A program made the position numbers and the translations under genes. DNA of 64,000 nt from Paenibacillus sp. S150 (lineage in GTDB: Bacteria > Bacillota > Bacilli > Paenibacillales > Paenibacillaceae): assembly GCF_019352175.1 (NCBI RefSeq), contig NZ_JACBYI010000011.1, positions 1 through 64,000 of the forward strand, given 5' to 3'. The notes under the pieces are model-generated. The model worked only from the letters and a program-made list of their open reading frames with translations, did not search any database and was not told where the DNA came from. This document shows, piece after piece, positions 9,874 to 20,500 of the stretch. Each line of letters opens with the position of its first letter. Within the stretch, counting starts at the first letter, position 1.

Positions 9874-12800
9874 TTATTGCTTGCCGGTGATGAACTCATC
9901 CAGCCTGTTCGCCATGGCGGCTGCTTCCGCACGGGTTAATGCTCCCGCAGGATTGACTTTGCCGTTCGCTCCACGGATAATGCCGTATTTGATGCTGAGT
10001 GCGATAGAGTTTTTCGCCCATGCAGGAATGTCATCCTTGTCTGTAAAGGCGCTGAGAATTTGTTCTACCTCTGCGTCTTCGATGCTGTCCCCGCCTGCAC
10101 TGACTGCATTCAGCAGTCTTCCTACCATGACCATAGCTTCCATCCGCGTCAGTGTGGACTGCGGTGCGTATGTGCCCTCGCCGAGACCGGTAACGATACC
10201 CAGATCTGCTGCAATGGAGACACTGCGGAAATACCAGCTGCTCTCAGCCACATCCTTGAAGTTCTGCTTGGCTGCCGTATTGTTCATCAGTCCGGCCACA
10301 CGCAGCAGAATCGTCGGAAGCTCGGCTCTGGTTACCTTCGACTGCGGAGCGAAGGTGTCTGAAGAGGTGCCGAGCACAAACAGCTTGCCTGAAGCGTCGC
10401 TGATGCTCTGTTCAGCCCAGAAGCCTTTGGCTACATCCCTGAATGTCTTGGCATTGTTGACGAAGAACAGGCTGCCTTCTCCCGTCAGCCGGATATTCAC
10501 CGCGCTGCCGCCTGCATCCAGCTTCCATGGAATAGTAGTCCACAACCCTGCTGAATTTCTCAACACCACTGCGGTAATATCCTCCGCGGCGATGCCTGCC
10601 GGAATGGCTAGCCGGCCTGCAAGAGCCGGTGCCCATTTGCCTGCCGCCAGATTCACGCGGACCGTTACGCCTTGTCCTCCGCCCAGCACGGTGAAGCCCT
10701 GCGCTGCTGCGGCAGTGATCATGGCCTCCCGGTCAGCAGCAGCATTGCTGCCGATGCTGATCTTGAGCGGCTCAGAGAGGCCGCTCAGATTCTCAGGAGC
10801 GAGCGTCAGCTGACCGAGCGGAACATCAATGACAATCTTCTTCTTCGCCGTTACCGCCAGCTGCACGATACCCCGATCTGCAGTGATGCTGAAGCCTGTG
10901 GCTGCAGTCTCCCTGGAGGCAATCACAATATCGCCGCTGCCGTCCGCTGCCGCATCGCCGTCCTTAATATGCAGGACTGCGGTTGATCCTTCCCAAGCCG
11001 CTTCGATCTCCTTGCCGCCAAGGCTGAACACCGGCGGGGCTTCGGGAACCGGAAGAACAGCTCCGATTCCGCCGCCTCCGCCTCCGACGCTGGAGCTGCT
11101 GCTCCAGAAGACTGCCGGTACTGCGGCCGCCGCCATTGCCAGCTTCTTCAGTGAAGTCCGTTTTGCAACAACAATGACATCACCCGGCTTGGCGAGAATC
11201 ACACCATCCGCCGGAAGCAGCGTCCAGCTGCTGAGGTCTTCCTGCAAGACCGGCAATTCAGCACTTCCGCCGGAGTAGATCTTATAGGCCAGCTGCTGGC
11301 CGGTCATATCCCCGGCATTCGATACAATTACCCTGGTATGCGTGGTGTCTCCGCTGACGCCCTGAGTAAACACCGTCAACGTGCCGAGAGCAGTCAGCTC
11401 AGGCACTTCAACAGTAGCGACCGCATAGCCTTGAAGGGTAACGCCGTCTGCGATGGTATACTCGGCTTCAATCAGACTGGCCCCGGTCGCCAAAGCAGTG
11501 ACTGTAGTTACATTCGTCTGGCTGGTTGTCACCTCAACCGAATCCCCTGAAGATACTGAATAGGCCAGACGTCCAAGATCACTGTCCTTCACAGGTATCT
11601 GTTCAAATTCCAGCTTGCCATTTTCGTCTTTCCCTCTGGCTACCTTCAGGAAAGCCTTGATGGTGCTGGTCTGACCAGGCTGAAGTGCAGGCACTTCTTG
11701 CAGAATCAACGCTGCCGGAACCTCATAGCTGTCGTTGGTAATATCGACCACTGCCGAATTCCCGTTGCCCGCAGCGTCTGTGGCCGTGAACCTGAGCGCC
11801 ACTGTCGGATCGCCTGAAGCAACTGGAACCTCACTGTTAAAGGTGCCGTCTTCGGCTACAGGGACTATAGTGTCGCCGACTTTGAGAAGGGTACCCCTGG
11901 TCGTTGTCCCGGAGACCGCAATTTTGCCGCCTGCGGTTCTTGCCCCCGTTGCGGGTGAATCAATATAGAGCACCGGTGCCAGGGTGTCTACGGTCAGATA
12001 CAGCATTGTGACGGAAAGATCCTTGGTCACTGTATTGGCGGCTCTCAGCTCAACAGCATAAGGGCCATCAGTCTTGAACTGGGTGAAATCAAGCTTGCCC
12101 TGGCTTCCGCTTCCGCTGTTCGCCAGGCTAACCTTGCCGATGGACTGCTCGGCATAGAAAGCTTCAACGGATACATTCTTCTGATCGGAGCCGAGTGTAA
12201 GGCTCTGCTCCGTCTGGTTCGTAAGAAGGTTGATATAATTGCCGGTATTCTCCACTTTGCCGGAACCGCCTACAGTAAGCACTGGTTTCACAGGCTCCGG
12301 AAGCAGCTTCTTCACACTGCTGACACGGTCGGCATAATGATAATTCCGGTTATTGTCGTCCGCCGCAGTCGGAACCGTTGCGGCAGATACGCCTACCTCA
12401 TATTCATAGCCCACTTCAAGCCCGGCATATTTAACATCCTTCAGGTCCATCACGGTGCCTTCCAGACTCTCAAGGTTCACGGTGTCTGAAGTCGATGTTG
12501 CCGACCAGCCGCCGATCAGGATGCCTTCATATTTGCCGCTGGCTGCGTTCCAGTATGGAGCAAGCTCGGCTTCCGTGAACAGAACCTCCCCGAAGTTCGA
12601 GTAGTCAGCCATGACTCCGCCCTGCTCGCGCCGGGCATCAATTACATAGCTGTGCTCATAATTTGCATGTCCCGCTTTTTGGGCGCCCGGCTTGAAGGAC
12701 AAGGCGAACAATCCGTTGCCTGCCGGTTCAACCTTCACATCGCTGACGTTCTGCGGCGCCATGGGATCAATGAGTTCAAATTTCTGCGCCGAGGTCTTCG

Positions 12801-15800
12801 TTGCGAAGGTAGCGCTGGACTTCAGCTCTGCCCGCAAATAATAATTGCCTTGTCTCAGCAAGCCCCGGATATCCTCCGGGTTCCCCAGCAGCGTTACATT
12901 CGTTACATCAATGCTGGTGCTGCCGCTTGTAACACCTCCGCTGACCCCGCCGTTCTGGCCGACAGGAATATCCTTGGCGACCAGAAGACCCGGGTCCCCT
13001 GTGTCCAGCACCTTGGTTCCGTCTTCGAGCACAGTCTCGTCCCTGGTTACAGCATCTTCTGCCAGGTACAGATTGACCGTATCGCCTTCTGCGGCATTGG
13101 CAACCTTCCAGGAAGCGTTGAACTTATTTGCATTCGTGCTGTCCTTGGCCAGATTGATTTCATTCAGCTGCGGAGCAGCAGGTACGTTAAGCAGCTTGGT
13201 CTTCACCGCGGATACCGCAGTCAAGGTCCAGTTGCCGCCCGCTTTCGCTTTATCGGCAGGTACGATAATGTAGGCTCTGCGGATATCCACCTGATCCGGA
13301 TTCTGTGCAGCCGGGATGTGCTGCAGGAATGCATTGGCTGTTGGATCGGTATTCGTGCTGTCGAATTTCACCGGGAATACCTTGCCGCCGGCATCCTTAA
13401 GGGTGAATTCCGGCATCTCCTTCGAATCATATTCCATCTCGATCAGCGCATTGCCGCTCACGCCATCCATTGGAATCTCGTGCACCCTTCCGCTGTTCTT
13501 GACCGTAATGCCGCCCACGCTGATATTCATCGAACCATTCTCGACATAATTCACACCTTCCGCAACTTCGCGGTAAATGACTTCCTGATTCTCTTTCTCT
13601 GTACTTATTTCAGATGTAGCCAGTGTCTCTACACCTTGTCCAATTACCATCAGGCGCGGTCCAAGCTCGGGATCATCCACCACCAGATGGATCATGCCTT
13701 CAGGCAGCTGGTCCGTGGAGGTTCCGAATTCAACTCCGCCGCCCCAATAATAAGTGACGCCCAGCGAGATCAGCAGAATACCGATGCTGCCCCAGACCTT
13801 ATCATTGTTCACGCCGAGGAATATGCTGGACAGCGGAAGTCCGCCGACAACAGGCACACTGCTTGGAATCTGCATTCTGGCACCGATATAGCCTTCAAAA
13901 TCGGTCCGGTTCTTCTCCAAATTCTGTCCGACGAAGATCCCGGCCTTCCCGATGATAATATCCCAGCCGCCGATATCCATCTCCGCCTCTACCCGCACGA
14001 ACCACGGAGTTACCCATTGCGCTTCCAGAAGCGCCTTGGTCAGCATCGGAAGCTTGTCATCCTCCTCCGCGTCTTCTTTGGCGGAATAGTCCAGCTTGCC
14101 TTCCACCTTGAGCCCTGTCCGCTTGACGGTCAGATCGACATCTCCGAAGAAATACGCCGGAGCCATGCCGAATCTCACACTCACGCCTGCCGACACGGTA
14201 ATCGGGAAGGGATCATTCCGGGTTCCCCCGGCAATCGTATCCGCCAGCTCGCGAACCGCACCGCGGATGCCGGTCAGATAGGTTGCGCCGGTGATGAGAA
14301 TTCCCGGTGAAGGGAGTCCCGCACCAAAGGCAATCACGTCAGGCAAAATACGGCCGTCCTTAACCTTTTTCAGAGACAGCTCAACGGATACCTCAAGCAT
14401 ATTCTTCAACTGGGCATCGAACGCCAGGCCATACTGGTTCTCAACCGGCTCGCCGCCTACGTCCTGCACAAAGTGTGTAACGGTAATCTCACCGCTTGGC
14501 TTTTTCGGCTCATCTTCTTTTTTCTTGGCTGCGCCTTCCTTCTTCGGCCCGAACAATCCCAGTTCCTCGCCCAGATCGAATTTCAGCGCCGCATCGATGC
14601 CGACAAAGCCTTTGTCATTGAAAACAACATTCTTGATTTCCGCATTGACGATCTTCATCGACAAGCTTCCTCCGAAGGAGATCCCGCCTTCTCTCAGAAT
14701 GAAATCATTGAAGGATAGTCCAAAGCCGTCAATCGAGAAGCTCGGCGCACCGAACAATGACTGCTTGTTGAAATACACATCCTCGATCATGACCTGGCGC
14801 AGCGGGTTCAGTCTGTCGCCCACGCCGCCGACCGCCCATTTCAAGCTGCCGTTCTCCGTATCGTCTTCAGGGTTGGTGTTCTCTGCTTCCTCTTCCTCAT
14901 CATCATCTCCGCCGGAATCCGCTGACGGAAGATTATAGTTTTCCCCGCCCAGCGACTTGTTGAAGCCGTTGAAGAAATCCAGCGTCCATTCGCCTTTGTG
15001 GAAAATAAAGCCGCTGCTCGCCACGCTGAGCGTTCCGTCTCCCTTGATGAACAGCGTATCCAGAAACGGCATATCCTGCGGCTGGGTAACTCCGAAGATA
15101 TTCAGCTTGCCCCGGACAAAAGCCAAGTCCTTGCCTGTATAGGCTACGGAATCGTTGATGATCGCAGGTTCTGTTTTGGTATCCACCACAACCTGCTCAT
15201 CCGCGCCGGAGCCTACCTGCTTGATCATCCCGCGGATGACAAGCACAACCTCGCGGTCAATTTCTTCATCTTCCGCCTCCTGCCCGAAGGCCTCCAGCTC
15301 TTCTTCGGAGTCAAACAGCTGGTAATTGTACAGCGGCGTTTCTTCAAGCGCCTCATCGTCCGTGAACTCGCCAAGCTCAAATTCCGGATCTGCCGCCTTG
15401 CTGGCAATCCCGAACAGGGCCTTGGTCTTCTTGTATTCCGTTACGGCATTGTACAGGAAGGCCCCGTCCTCAAACGGCTCGCCCGGGAAAAGACTGTTCA
15501 GGTCATCCAGCAGGTCGCCGCTGACCGAAGAGCCGTTCGCGATGCCGCTGACATCCACCAGCTGCTTGTATACGGCCATGATTCCGGCTTCTCTGATCCG
15601 CGACTCGTTGTTGTCGGAGACCAGCACCGCCTGCGTGGAGGTGATATCATACATAGCGGCAACCTCTTCATCCCCGCCGGCATCGCCCTTGTAATCAATC
15701 TCCACCTGGTACTCGCCGGGCGGCAGCTCAGGTCCAAGATCCGCTTCTATTACTGCGCCTGCCCTATCCACCTTGTCGCCGCCGCGGTAGGTAATCCGCA

Positions 15801-17541
15801 TATCCCCGGACATGCCGTCATCCGTCGGCTGCATCACGACCGCATCCTGCACATCAGCCTTGTAGCGTTCACCGGTCACTGTTTCCTTGAGGTACAGATC
15901 AAAGTTCGGGGCGGTAGTCTCATTGCCGGTGTTGTATGCTTCAATATTGGACAGATTGACGGTCAAATATTTCACATCCGTGCTGTACAGCTCTTTCGGT
16001 GAAACCCCGTATACATAAGTCGGAGTCGCTTCACCGATCGGAGGCAGCAGGATGAAGTTCGACTTGACCGATTCATACTGGGCCTTGATGCCCTCATCTT
16101 CAACACCCTCGATCTTCGCCTGTGTTTCCGGGCTGCGCGCCGAGATCATATATTCCTTGGTAGTCGGCCAAGGGCGGCCTTTCGCCATCACCTTGAAGGA
16201 AGCGGTGATCGTGTCGCCCGGCTTGTACTTCGGCTGAATGCCCTGCTCGGCCTCCTCCGGCGTCGCTGATTTCCTGAACTCCAGAAGCTTGCTGCGCGAG
16301 GTCTCCAGAACGGGCTTGCCGTCCGCATCTCTGACCACCTCGCCTTTGGCATCGACTCTGACCAGATTGAGTCCGCTTTCCAGCGCGATTTCCATCTCAA
16401 TTCTGGAATGCTCCATATTGTAGGCGGCCAGGTTCTCCACTTCGGCGGTGATATTAAAAATACCCTCGCCCGCGTAGGCGCTGTCGTCCGCAAGCGTCGC
16501 CAGCTGCTGCACCTGATCCACATAGCGGATCGAGAAGACCTTGTCCGGTGCAATAATTTCACCCAGGCCGTATACCGTTTCGAAGCTTTGTGAAGCTCCT
16601 GCGGCAATGGAATCCGGATTCCAGTAGAAGGCGACCGCCGAGTCTGCGCTGCCGTAATCATTGGTATCCCGCGTGAAATCCAGATTCGGGTTCACGTTAT
16701 AATCCCATTTGGTATTCGCCAGTCCATTCCAGTGGCCGACAATCATCTCATCCACAATGTTGATGTTCTGCTCGGCAAAGTTATTGAAGCCGTAGGCGAC
16801 AACGTTCGTCGCCTGCGGGTTGGTCAGATTCAGCTTGTCGCGCATGACCCAGTAAGCGGGCAGCTTGTACAAGGCTCTGTCCTCTTCAGGAATACCGGCG
16901 TTCTTTTCAGGATCATGGGTCAGCTTTCTTTCCACCATCAGCGGTGCCTGGTAGGCAGTGCCAATCTGGAACAACGGCGCGTCATTTCCGCCCACCATCG
17001 TATCCAGCAGAATCCGGCTGCCTACCGATACCCGGGCACCGCTTTTGTTGCTGACTTCATAGCGGATATTTACATTTCCTGAATTCACGGCATCCTTCGC
17101 ATCCGTATAGAGCATCAGAATTTGCTTGATCTCCACGCCTTTGATCTTCCACAGCATCTCCAGCTGCTGGGTGCCGTTCGCGTTCGCTACAATCTTCGGC
17201 GCTGTGGTTTCCGAATAGAAATCATTGCCGAATTTGTATTTGTTTCCGTAGATGTAATCCGTGCCGTCAATCCGGAATGTCGTGAACGACGTTTCCGGAT
17301 CATCTCCCTTGTACAGCAGGTTCACATTCTGGTCATTCTTGCGGATCGGCTGGCCTTCGAGGGTACGGATACCGTAGCGGCCTGTGCTGTTGTCCACAGT
17401 GATCTTGATAAAGTTATTCTGGATCGTGGTTGTATTGGCAGCAGTAACTGCTTCCGCCAGAGCATGCAAGCTCTCAGAGGTTGACAGAAATACCATAATA
17501 AATGAGAGCATTACCGCACACGTTCTTTTAAGCAGCTTCAC
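9874..17541 (-). CDS. Giant SLH-anchored surface protein, beta-rich
   Basis: The protein has 2555 aa. The start is GTG at 17541, seven bases after GGGGGG. A signal peptide spans about residues 1-30 (cleavage probably near LHALAEA). Residues 35-340 form a beta-rich domain of unknown type. Residues 340-780 look like Ig-like/DUF11-like adhesion modules. There is an acidic stretch near 890-910 (DDDEEEEAE) and a Lys/Glu stretch near 1010. Between them and up to about 1290 runs a long alternating-hydrophobic region (for example SFSIDGFGLSFNDF and ISFGGSLSMKIV), unusual for a monoderm surface protein. Fibronectin/Ig-like modules follow to about 2100, then a Gly/Ser linker (SSSSSVGGGGGG) near 2165. 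Three SLH repeats close the protein (from about 2360, 2424 and 2500). It lies 26 bp after the Ig-like giant and 95 bp before the GLUG giant, in one transcript. Surface location is well supported; function is not recognisable. Confidence 0.82.
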   Translation of the reverse strand: MKLLKRTCAVMLSFIMVFLSTSESLHALAEAVTAANTTTIQNNFIKITVDNSTGRYGIRTLEGQPIRKNDQNVNLLYKGDDPETSFTTFRIDGTDYIYGNKYKFGNDFYSETTAPKIVANANGTQQLEMLWKIKGVEIKQILMLYTDAKDAVNSGNVNIRYEVSNKSGARVSVGSRILLDTMVGGNDAPLFQIGTAYQAPLMVERKLTHDPEKNAGIPEEDRALYKLPAYWVMRDKLNLTNPQATNVVAYGFNNFAEQNINIVDEMIVGHWNGLANTKWDYNVNPNLDFTRDTNDYGSADSAVAFYWNPDSIAAGASQSFETVYGLGEIIAPDKVFSIRYVDQVQQLATLADDSAYAGEGIFNITAEVENLAAYNMEHSRIEMEIALESGLNLVRVDAKGEVVRDADGKPVLETSRSKLLEFRKSATPEEAEQGIQPKYKPGDTITASFKVMAKGRPWPTTKEYMISARSPETQAKIEGVEDEGIKAQYESVKSNFILLPPIGEATPTYVYGVSPKELYSTDVKYLTVNLSNIEAYNTGNETTAPNFDLYLKETVTGERYKADVQDAVVMQPTDDGMSGDMRITYRGGDKVDRAGAVIEADLGPELPPGEYQVEIDYKGDAGGDEEVAAMYDITSTQAVLVSDNNESRIREAGIMAVYKQLVDVSGIANGSSVSGDLLDDLNSLFPGEPFEDGAFLYNAVTEYKKTKALFGIASKAADPEFELGEFTDDEALEETPLYNYQLFDSEEELEAFGQEAEDEEIDREVVLVIRGMIKQVGSGADEQVVVDTKTEPAIINDSVAYTGKDLAFVRGKLNIFGVTQPQDMPFLDTLFIKGDGTLSVASSGFIFHKGEWTLDFFNGFNKSLGGENYNLPSADSGGDDDEEEEAENTNPEDDTENGSLKWAVGGVGDRLNPLRQVMIEDVYFNKQSLFGAPSFSIDGFGLSFNDFILREGGISFGGSLSMKIVNAEIKNVVFNDKGFVGIDAALKFDLGEELGLFGPKKEGAAKKKEDEPKKPSGEITVTHFVQDVGGEPVENQYGLAFDAQLKNMLEVSVELSLKKVKDGRILPDVIAFGAGLPSPGILITGATYLTGIRGAVRELADTIAGGTRNDPFPITVSAGVSVRFGMAPAYFFGDVDLTVKRTGLKVEGKLDYSAKEDAEEDDKLPMLTKALLEAQWVTPWFVRVEAEMDIGGWDIIIGKAGIFVGQNLEKNRTDFEGYIGARMQIPSSVPVVGGLPLSSIFLGVNNDKVWGSIGILLISLGVTYYWGGGVEFGTSTDQLPEGMIHLVVDDPELGPRLMVIGQGVETLATSEISTEKENQEVIYREVAEGVNYVENGSMNISVGGITVKNSGRVHEIPMDGVSGNALIEMEYDSKEMPEFTLKDAGGKVFPVKFDSTNTDPTANAFLQHIPAAQNPDQVDIRRAYIIVPADKAKAGGNWTLTAVSAVKTKLLNVPAAPQLNEINLAKDSTNANKFNASWKVANAAEGDTVNLYLAEDAVTRDETVLEDGTKVLDTGDPGLLVAKDIPVGQNGGVSGGVTSGSTSIDVTNVTLLGNPEDIRGLLRQGNYYLRAELKSSATFATKTSAQKFELIDPMAPQNVSDVKVEPAGNGLFALSFKPGAQKAGHANYEHSYVIDARREQGGVMADYSNFGEVLFTEAELAPYWNAASGKYEGILIGGWSATSTSDTVNLESLEGTVMDLKDVKYAGLEVGYEYEVGVSAATVPTAADDNNRNYHYADRVSSVKKLLPEPVKPVLTVGGSGKVENTGNYINLLTNQTEQSLTLGSDQKNVSVEAFYAEQSIGKVSLANSGSGSQGKLDFTQFKTDGPYAVELRAANTVTKDLSVTMLYLTVDTLAPVLYIDSPATGARTAGGKIAVSGTTTRGTLLKVGDTIVPVAEDGTFNSEVPVASGDPTVALRFTATDAAGNGNSAVVDITNDSYEVPAALILQEVPALQPGQTSTIKAFLKVARGKDENGKLEFEQIPVKDSDLGRLAYSVSSGDSVEVTTSQTNVTTVTALATGASLIEAEYTIADGVTLQGYAVATVEVPELTALGTLTVFTQGVSGDTTHTRVIVSNAGDMTGQQLAYKIYSGGSAELPVLQEDLSSWTLLPADGVILAKPGDVIVVAKRTSLKKLAMAAAAVPAVFWSSSSSVGGGGGGIGAVLPVPEAPPVFSLGGKEIEAAWEGSTAVLHIKDGDAAADGSGDIVIASRETAATGFSITADRGIVQLAVTAKKKIVIDVPLGQLTLAPENLSGLSEPLKISIGSNAAADREAMITAAAAQGFTVLGGGQGVTVRVNLAAGKWAPALAGRLAIPAGIAAEDITAVVLRNSAGLWTTIPWKLDAGGSAVNIRLTGEGSLFFVNNAKTFRDVAKGFWAEQSISDASGKLFVLGTSSDTFAPQSKVTRAELPTILLRVAGLMNNTAAKQNFKDVAESSWYFRSVSIAADLGIVTGLGEGTYAPQSTLTRMEAMVMVGRLLNAVSAGGDSIEDAEVEQILSAFTDKDDIPAWAKNSIALSIKYGIIRGANGKVNPAGALTRAEAAAMANRLDEFITGKQ

Positions 17542-17567
17542 TCATAGTCCCCCCAGTTCATTGTTCA

Positions 17568-20500
17568 TTATTTCGTGCTGCCTACGAAGAAGGTCGCATA
17601 CTCACGGTCGCGTTCCTGCGTTCTCACGATGATCGTATACCAGCCCGCTTTCGGGAAAGTAACCTTGTACTGGCCGCTGACCAGCTGCTGATAGGTAATT
17701 TTGGCGGCGATAGATTTCATTTGGCCTTCACGGTAGAGCCCCGGCTGATACAGCAGCTCAAAGTTTCCCGCTTCGTTGACCTTATCCGTACCGGCCACCT
17801 TCATCACGTTATAGCCGCTGACCTTGAAGGTAATCGTGTTGGTGGAGAACAGTGCGGATTCTCCGGAGGAGGCCGAGATCAGTACATCGTCCCCGAAGAT
17901 CAGCAGCCCGCCGTCCTTCACAACGATGACATCCTGATAAGCAACACTGGTATTGCCCGCCTCGTCGGTTGCTGTATAGGTCACACGCTGGCGCCCGAGC
18001 GTCTTAAGGTCCAGTCCGCTGACGTCCACCTTGATATTGCCCGCAGCCGACACATTATCAGATACCGTATAGCCGCCAAGATCGGTGCCGAATACAAAAT
18101 CCTTCTTGTTCTGCACAATGCCGGCCGCTTCCTGCTTCAGGGTGATCTCCGGCGCCGTGTTGTCCAGTCCGGCTACAGTGACGGGAATCTTGTTCACATT
18201 TCCCAGCGCGTCCGAGATCGTGACTACCGTCTGGCCATTGCTCTCGAACAGCCGGGTAAAGGTAAAGCTGCCGTCAGCGCCGCTGATTTTATTGCTGTAG
18301 CCCGCGCCGGATGGAACAGGCTTCAGCCCGGAGAACACCATGTTCGGTGCTGTGGTTTTGCCGGTGACCGTTACCTTCACCTTGCCCTTGGCATATTTCT
18401 GGCCCCCGACTGTCGCGATTTTGTCCGCTGCAACGGCTGTGCCGTCCGCATCCACGAAGGTATACGTGATTTTCTGCGCTTCAGGCGGAGCGGTGAGGAT
18501 GTTCTTCACTTCCTCCTTAACCACTGTCGTATTGCCGTATTGGTCCGCTACAGTGAAGGAAGCTGTGCCATTCTCCTTCATGGACATTGTCTGGTACTGG
18601 CTCGTCACAAAAATCTCTTTGGCGGAATTGTCCGCCTTCTGCACTTCAAGGGTAACCCCCGAGGAGAAGACCACATTGCCGCTCTCGTCCAGAATGGTGC
18701 CGAACATCTTGCTGCCATCGGTGCCGTATTGATAGGAGCGGACAATTTTGACCTTGGGCGGATTCTTGTCGATATTCCCCACCGTCGCAACAGCTGATCC
18801 CGCATTGCCTGCGGCATCCTTGAATTCAAAGGTGAAGGTGCCGTTCTCCGTAAAGGTATGGGTGGTTTTGCCGTTATTGTTGGTGACAATTATCGGCTCC
18901 GAAGGGTCTACCAGAAAAGCGGTAATGCTGCTGTTCGTGAAGCCCGTTTCCGGGTATTCAACCGTGGCCCGCGGAAGGGTTCCATCCACATTTTTTACGA
19001 CTACGTACAGCGTATCGGTCCGGTCTTTATCGTTCAGGTCGAACAGGTCGAAGCTGTAGAAGCCGTTTTCTTTGACGTTAAAAGAGTTGCCCGTCCGCAC
19101 AGGTGTTGACGGATTGGCCTTGGACAGCGTGACTTTGATGCCGACCGGCAAAGCAATGTCAATATTCACGCCTGCCGCAGCATTCACCGGTCCAGTGGAG
19201 CTGAGTGAAGCCAAAGCATATACCGGCGCTTCTTCGGGCATTTTTGAGGGAAGCTCCAGCTTGGCCGGCTCGCTGATTTTGCCGCCCGGCGTTCTGTATT
19301 TGACCATAATATTCAGCTGCCCGGGCACGCCTGACGGAACCTTAAGCGAGACAAAGTTCGTATACGGACGCCAGTTCACCCATGAGCCGCCATTGTCGGA
19401 AGAGATCGAATATTCGTAGCCCGCCTTGTCCTCCGTATCCAGGCTAAGCTTCACAATTGCCGTATATCCGTCCTCTGTATCCCCGTACAGATAGACCAGT
19501 GCCGATTCGGCATCTGCAGGCGGGGCATCATCATCCGAGGATGCCGAGACCTTGAAGCTTCCCGGCGTGCTGCTGACCACACTGTTGCCGGCACCGTCCA
19601 CTGCCCACACATACAGCTTGTAGTCCGCAACCTCGCCCGGCTTAAGCTCCTTGCCGTCAATCTCAACTCCGCCGCCGTCAGGAAGAGTGGTCCAGCCTGC
19701 CGAATTGCTGTCAGGAGCTGCAACGTCAGCCTTCACCCATTGGTATTTGCCGGTGAGTCCTGTTTTGCTGTACAGCTCGGAAACGGTAACCTTCACGTTC
19801 TGGGAAGGCAGCGGGTAATCAACCCCGGTTTTGCTGAAGCCCACCACAGGCGGCGTATTGTCGAAATAATAGGCCTTGGAATAGTAGTAGGCTGTACCGC
19901 CTTGCTTCACAACCATATGAATATATTGAGTGCCATTCAGTCCGCTATCCGCCGGAATCAGATAGCTCAGCATAGCCTTGTCTGCCGCGGCAGCCAGCAG
20001 CATGTCCGCTTCTTCAGGCTCCGGGGCCGCTGTTGCCTGCGGGCCTTCGGATGCTTCCGCCGAAGGAGCGGCTGTTGCTTCCGGCGCCGGTGCTGCTGCT
20101 GGTGCCGGTGTTCCCGCAGGCGCCGCTTCCGGCCCTGGAGCAGCCCCCGGTTCAGATACAGCTTCCCGGACGGAAACCGCCGGCACCTGCTTGAGGGAGT
20201 TGCCCGGCAATTGAAGCGGGCCTGCGGACAGCAGTTTCATCATGGCAACCGGACCTGCAGTCGCGCTTACTGCGGACAGACCGCCTGTCTCAGGCGCCGC
20301 AGGAGTCGGTGCCGGCTCAGGGACAACAGGCCCGGCTCCGCCGGAAGAACCCGTATCCGCTGCCGGTTCCGGAGATGCCCCGGACGAAGGCTCAGGAGAT
20401 GCACTTGCCTCCGGCTCCAGCGCCTTCAGCAGCGGTGCAACCGGCTGCAGCTCTATAAAGTTTTTGTCCTCAGGACGGGTAGAGCTGCTGCTCCATGTAA

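Noticed and set aside
12652..14310. Long open frames on the opposite strand of the giant genes (552 and 828 codons among them)
   Set aside because: They lie antisense to clearly coding giants, have odd composition and no ribosome sites. They arise from codon bias.
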